Shown here one piece after another: positions 60,187 to 64,000 of a DNA stretch of 64,000 bases; positions within the stretch are counted from its first letter, which is position 1; every line of letters begins with the position of its first letter. This DNA comes from Polytrichum commune (Eukaryota > Streptophyta > Polytrichopsida > Polytrichales > Polytrichaceae). The position numbers were made by a program, and so were the translations under genes. Below the pieces are notes generated by a model. The model saw only the letters and a list, made by a program, of their open reading frames with translations. It made no database searches and had not been told where the DNA came from. The stretch lies in the NCBI GenBank assembly GCA_950295325.1, contig OX485803.1:17980001-18044000 (forward strand). The letters run 5' to 3'.

Positions 60187-62325
60187 CACAGTTGGATGTC
60201 ACAACGAGATCTCTTTCCTTTTAACCATCCAACAATTATCGAACACAACATTACACTGTTAACAACATATTACACAAAAACACAACACGAACACTACAAA
60301 AACATCATCAACACACATTTCTCCCCAGAACAAAATAGAGACTTAAGATTCGTCCCCCCACCTACAAATATCCCACTAACACAAATATTCATAAAAGAAT
60401 GTAACCCAGAAAATGACATCATTGCCAATAAAGATACCATACAAGTAAATAATGAACAAACTCACATATATGAAGACACTGGAAAACACCTCATCACTAT
60501 ACCAACTACTAGAATTAAATGGTTGTCGCAACAATACAACAAAGCAAGTTATAGCACACATGGGTTAGTACCACAAACACAAACATTTGAGAAAGAAGTA
60601 GTTTGGCTATACCAAAGATACAAAAGTAAAATTCCCAAAAACGACCCAATAAAAACAGTACAACATACTCTACCAACTAGTATAACCGACTCTATCATCA
60701 GCACTTTTAATATCTTCCACTCCTATTTTTCTTCACCAATAACATGCTCAACACAAATCAAAAAAATTTACTCCCCCTTCATAAGGGACAAGGTTTTCGG
60801 ATCATTAGGAACCGCTTTTCAATACAAATGGGAAGGTATAGGTTATGCTTACCCACATAACGAGGAAACAACTCAACAAGCAATCCACTGGGCAAGGCTA
60901 GCAGCCAAAAATGACCCAAACACCATCACTATAATAGTAACTCCAAGCACAAATTGGTACCAATATCTCTCCACATGCACCGGACCATTCCCAGACACAC
61001 ACGTCATCACCCACTTTGCGGCAGATACAATAACATACGAAGAACCAACAATCCCCCAAGAACTACACAAACCAAAAACAGAACCGCTTGCAATACAAAT
61101 CTTATGTATCCACCATCAAAGCCACCCTATTGGCACACCCCATCAACTAAACACAATCAAAGATCTACTCGAAAACCTACAAATCCCACAATACCACAAA
61201 CAAAATGCCCCACCCACCCCACCTAATACGCAAGTCAACAAAAGTAAAAAATGGAATAAATTCATATACCCACCTACAGCCTACCAAACCACAATAAACA
61301 CACCACCACTCCCAAACTTCACAACAAACACTACACTCAAAATCCAACCACAATACAGCTACTATACCGACGGATCTTTCATACCTCCCATACGAACTGA
61401 TAGCGGACACTGGAAAAAAGAAAAAGCCATATATGGTATATACAACTCAACTAAAGCAGACATGCAAATCTCGAAAAGACTACCGGGGTTACAAACGAGC
61501 TTCCGAGCAGAACTAATGGTCATCCACAAAACTCTCAAACTAATATTTACCAAATACCCAAATGAACCAGTACACATATTTACAGATTGCCTAAATTGCC
61601 TATATAATTTAAACACACACATTAAACACCCAACTATACATAACAACCATACGGACAAAACAATACTAACAAGTATGGTAGAAATGTTAAAAACACGCAC
61701 CCAACCTACCATATTCTATAAAGTCAAAGCACATACCAACATTAAAGGAAACGAACAAGCAGACAAACTAGCCAAAATAGGAGCCAAAAAAAGATACTCC
61801 ACCGCCTCCAAATCATACGAATTTGCATACACCATACCATTCTACTTCCAAAAAGACATATGGCCAGGTCCTATAAAACGACCAGATAAAGATCTTGTGA
61901 GATGCCTACAAACATATCTAACCAAACATGACCAAGAGAATAACATTGAAATCATGACAATTCAATTCCCTAACATCAGCAAATGGACTATGAATCCAGA
62001 CATTGATAACGAACTATCCAATGCTTTTTGGCACAACCCTATGATTACAGATGCACAAAAAACTAATATACTAAAATTCCGCACTGGCCAATACATGGGC
62101 AATGCAAGGAAACAATTATTTTTTAGAAGAGAAAGATTCCCCTCAATAACATGCCCTATATGTAACTCTGTAGATGCGGACACATGGCTCCACGTACTGC
62201 TGAAATGCAACCACCATCATATTCACGCCATAAGAGTCAAAAGACATAACAAAGCAGTATGGGAGTTACGAAAACTAATCCTATCATCACAGAAATCAAG
62301 ATGCTATACCCTCATGAACGTTTAA
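60187..62325 (+). CDS. LINE polyprotein: PCIF1-like region, RNase H, zinc-binding C-terminal region
   Basis: One open frame of about 713 codons, with no start of its own because the element is 5'-truncated. The first third includes SPFIRDKVFGSLGTAFQYKW, then GYAYPHNEETTQQAIHWARL and NTITIIVTP. This resembles the FGSxG...NPPF...FIVFIP layout of PCIF1-type methyltransferases, but the NPPF motif is not intact. At about 61357-61790 lies an RNase H domain: YYTDGSF (Asp), SFRAELMVIHKTL (Glu), IFTDCLNCLY (Asp) and VKAHTNIKGNEQADKLA (His/Asp), so all catalytic residues are present. A CPIC-x-H-x-C knuckle follows (TCPICNSVDADTWLHVLLKC). The frame ends at TAA; homology continues in another frame from 62318. 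Confidence 0.75.
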   Translation, partial: HSWMSQRDLFPFNHPTIIEHNITLLTTYYTKTQHEHYKNIINTHFSPEQNRDLRFVPPPTNIPLTQIFIKECNPENDIIANKDTIQVNNEQTHIYEDTGKHLITIPTTRIKWLSQQYNKASYSTHGLVPQTQTFEKEVVWLYQRYKSKIPKNDPIKTVQHTLPTSITDSIISTFNIFHSYFSSPITCSTQIKKIYSPFIRDKVFGSLGTAFQYKWEGIGYAYPHNEETTQQAIHWARLAAKNDPNTITIIVTPSTNWYQYLSTCTGPFPDTHVITHFAADTITYEEPTIPQELHKPKTEPLAIQILCIHHQSHPIGTPHQLNTIKDLLENLQIPQYHKQNAPPTPPNTQVNKSKKWNKFIYPPTAYQTTINTPPLPNFTTNTTLKIQPQYSYYTDGSFIPPIRTDSGHWKKEKAIYGIYNSTKADMQISKRLPGLQTSFRAELMVIHKTLKLIFTKYPNEPVHIFTDCLNCLYNLNTHIKHPTIHNNHTDKTILTSMVEMLKTRTQPTIFYKVKAHTNIKGNEQADKLAKIGAKKRYSTASKSYEFAYTIPFYFQKDIWPGPIKRPDKDLVRCLQTYLTKHDQENNIEIMTIQFPNISKWTMNPDIDNELSNAFWHNPMITDAQKTNILKFRTGQYMGNARKQLFFRRERFPSITCPICNSVDADTWLHVLLKCNHHHIHAIRVKRHNKAVWELRKLILSSQKSRCYTLMNV

Positions 62326-62809
62326 TAATAAACCACAGGAAAACACAGTACCCCCATGGTTATTAGCATGTTCATGTGAACAACAAAGGTGTCACTGTAA
62401 TGCTAGATTTAAACCAGATATTCTCTGCGTAAAAGGTCACCCGTACAATAACGACCCACCATCTAACCCATCGGACAACCTCACAATACAATTCATTGAA
62501 TTTACATACTGTAACGACAGATTCCCACAAGAAATAATCACAAATAAAATCCAGAAGTACCAACCTCTACTAAATAACATCATCGACTTAGGATGGAAAG
62601 TCGACCCACTCATAGTCATAACAGCAGGAGCTAGAGGCACTACACACACCCCCTCAATGAAACTCCTTGAAACAAACTTCAAGATACCAGAAGGTACCAT
62701 TAAACACACATTTAAAGAAATCAACACCATCGCTATACAATATGCCGGATCAATTATTCTACATAAAAGGAAAATAGAAAATAACCTACCCTTACCCATC
62801 GATCAGTAA
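62318..62809 (+). CDS. LINE C-terminal PD-(D/E)XK-like nuclease part, frameshifted
   Basis: Overlaps the end of the main ORF in the +1 frame. It starts with a Cys-rich WLLACSCEQQRCHCNARFKP, then KPDILCVKG and IQFIEFTYCNDRF, then KYQPLL and PLIVITAGARG. The PD...E-x-T...K spacing fits the restriction-like endonuclease (REL) of R2-type LINEs, which nicks the target DNA. A single frame slip near 62318-62325 separates it from RNase H, so this copy is damaged or uses frameshifting. It ends at TAA 62807-62809. Confidence 0.65.
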   Translation, partial: TFNNKPQENTVPPWLLACSCEQQRCHCNARFKPDILCVKGHPYNNDPPSNPSDNLTIQFIEFTYCNDRFPQEIITNKIQKYQPLLNNIIDLGWKVDPLIVITAGARGTTHTPSMKLLETNFKIPEGTIKHTFKEINTIAIQYAGSIILHKRKIENNLPLPIDQ

Positions 62810-62989
62810 ATAAACTAAAACTAACAAGGAGGAAAGAAAAAAAAATGATATATATATATAATTTTTAAAATATAATAATAATAATAATATCATTATCAGC
62901 AAAATAATAATTTTATTTATAATACAGGTCTAGCTCAAAGTGAACACTTGTCTCAGGAAGAAGGGATAGGGCCGGCTGGTTCTCAAACA

Positions 62990-63135
62990 AACTTTCCTGC
63001 CTATGATAGAATCACTAGTAGCACCAAGTCATGTATACCAATATAACGCTCAAACAAGCTCAATGGGAATCAAACCCGGACCATATAAATGGTAGCACAA
63101 ACGTTCCAACCAACCTTGGAACCATGACTTGGCGC
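62990..63135 (-). repeat. tRNA-like segment in the LINE 3' region
   Basis: On the minus strand, GGGTTTGATTCCC at 63077-63065 matches a tRNA B box, and a TGGTTGGAACGTTTGTGC stretch upstream is a weak A box. It may be a SINE-derived piece or chance. It lies within the 3' part of the LINE insert. Confidence 0.3.
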
Positions 63136-63361
63136 CCTCAAACAAAAACCAACACCAATATATACCCATAAGAATAATCAACACCACTAAGGTTACTAGT
63201 ACTTGCCTTAGTTACTAAAGTGTCTATTCCCAAAAGGGGAGAGTAGTCTTGATACAATGGCCCTTTGTCCCGTGGGCTCTGGCTCATTGTCGAGACGAAC
63301 AGACACTTTATTCACGCCGGCCCTTTGAAAAGAAGGGCAGGTGTTCATATCTATCTATCTA

Positions 63362-63760
63362 TCGATGGAGTTCTGCATTGAACGTCAAGAAGTTAGGAAA
63401 ATCCATAACCCTTAGATGTATCCAATCGTTGCGAGCTTGGGGAAGGAAGATGGTCTTCTCATGGTAAAATCTTGCTTCTAGTTGTTCCCACAAGCTATGA
63501 GGATCCTCAACTTGGATATGTTGTTGTCTAAGGGAAACATCCAGATGCCTCCTCAGGATGAGAAGCGCCTTCCATTTTGATGGTGCAGGAAGGTCTCCTG
63601 GTGTTGATGATTCCAAGGTGTCGTCTAATTCTTCAGCGCAGAGGTATGATTTGGCATCAATACTCCACTCCAGGTTGTTGTCATCCGCCTCCAGGGCTTC
63701 GAACAAGAGAGGCTGCATCGCTTTGATGAAGGTTCCGCCATGATAACAAAGCAAAGCAAA
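63362..63760 (-). pseudogene. Copia gag (UBN2-type), N-terminal part
   Basis: Encodes LLFEALEADDNNLEWSIDA, then [39 protein letters not shown], and LPQARNDWIHLRVMDF followed by FLTFNAELHR. This is the standard order of plant copia Gag up to the middle helix region. It is cut by the LINE at 63361/63362 and continues at 60185. No LTR is visible to the right before the window ends. Confidence 0.75.
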
Positions 63761-64000
63761 GCAAAAGAAACAAATCATGATGATAACGTGTTGTATAGCA
63801 GTGTTGATAACGATTGGATACATCTAAGGGTCATGGATTTCCCTAACTTCTTGATGGTGTGATCATTTATGAAGGAAGAGAATCATGACACTACTGAGTT
63901 GGGTCCTTTTGTTTTGTGGGACAGATACAACAAGAGAATAATGCATGCATTGTGCTAACAAAGTCATGAAATCAACGCAAATCTAAGACCATTGCTTGTT
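63761..64000. other. Right edge, copia 5' leader or flank
   Basis: Upstream of the gag start on the minus strand. No LTR end or second gene could be identified before the window stops. Confidence 0.35.

Larger units (their letters stand above)
60186..63361 (+). mobile_element. 5'-truncated LINE inserted in copia gag
   Basis: The element interrupts gag exactly: the gag reading ...FNAELHR stops at the right border and IIAQLRLCG resumes at the left border. TCGATG occurs on both sides (60180-60185 and 63362-63367), a 6-bp target duplication. The right end is a (TATC)n tail (63348-63363), as many LINEs have. The left end starts inside coding sequence, so the 5' part with the reverse transcriptase is missing. 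The element has a strongly A+C-rich plus strand, unlike its surroundings. It carries an RNase H ORF and a nuclease-like ORF. Confidence 0.75.

Noticed and set aside
1-64000. CRISPR arrays, bacterial operons, rRNA genes
   Set aside because: No regularly spaced short repeats, no operon-like gene packing and no rRNA-like sequence were seen; the genes are intron-split and plant-like.

Overview
The window looks like nuclear DNA of a land plant. It is AT-rich and dominated by transposon debris. Three plant-type genes are split by GT-AG introns, and plant (TTTAGGG)n telomere-type sequence occurs. Superfamilies typical of plants (Stowaway, PIF/Harbinger, CACTA, hAT, copia, LINE) are represented. The species cannot be fixed from sequence alone. 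The gene-poor, repeat-rich layout and the unusual LINE at 60-63 kb would suit a fern or another large-genome non-flowering plant, but that is inference.

Layout. 0-18 kb is mostly decayed mobile DNA. It holds two LINE fragments (about 1.25-1.8 kb and 4-5.3 kb), a 77-bp CACTA MITE, a 1.1-kb hAT-like element, a decayed Tc1/mariner transposase and a methyltransferase-like ORF with a probable intron. 18.6-24.65 kb carries a nine-exon plus-strand gene for a chloroplast sensor kinase (CSK)-like protein of 603 residues. 25-50 kb is again intergenic: several paired repeat families, a 517-bp PIF/Harbinger fold-back, a Stowaway MITE, a second hAT-like element with the same ends as the first but a different 1.6-kb interior, and a 1.1-kb terminal-inverted-repeat element with a nested insertion. 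Two gene-like exons near 29 kb and one at 42.9 kb are unassigned.

50.8-55.5 kb carries a complete seven-exon minus-strand gene for a SIL1/Fes1-type nucleotide exchange factor of 424 residues. It has an N-terminal hydrophobic segment and ends in KDEL, so it should work on BiP in the ER lumen. A perfect ER stress response element (CCAAT-N9-CCACG) lies 367 bp upstream of its ATG. 58.3-59.2 kb carries two exons of the RNA polymerase subunit RPB12/RPABC4 on the minus strand; its short last exon was not found. From 59.6 kb to the end, a copia gag gene on the minus strand is split by a 3.2-kb, 5'-truncated LINE. The LINE encodes RNase H, zinc-knuckle and PD-(D/E)XK-like nuclease regions, plus an upstream domain that resembles the PCIF1 methyltransferase fold.

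The host genes do not form an operon or pathway: one is plastid signalling, one ER chaperone cycling and one core transcription. The most unusual content is mobile: the hAT pair with exchanged interiors, the composite LINE, and two methyltransferase-like domains carried in transposon-rich DNA.
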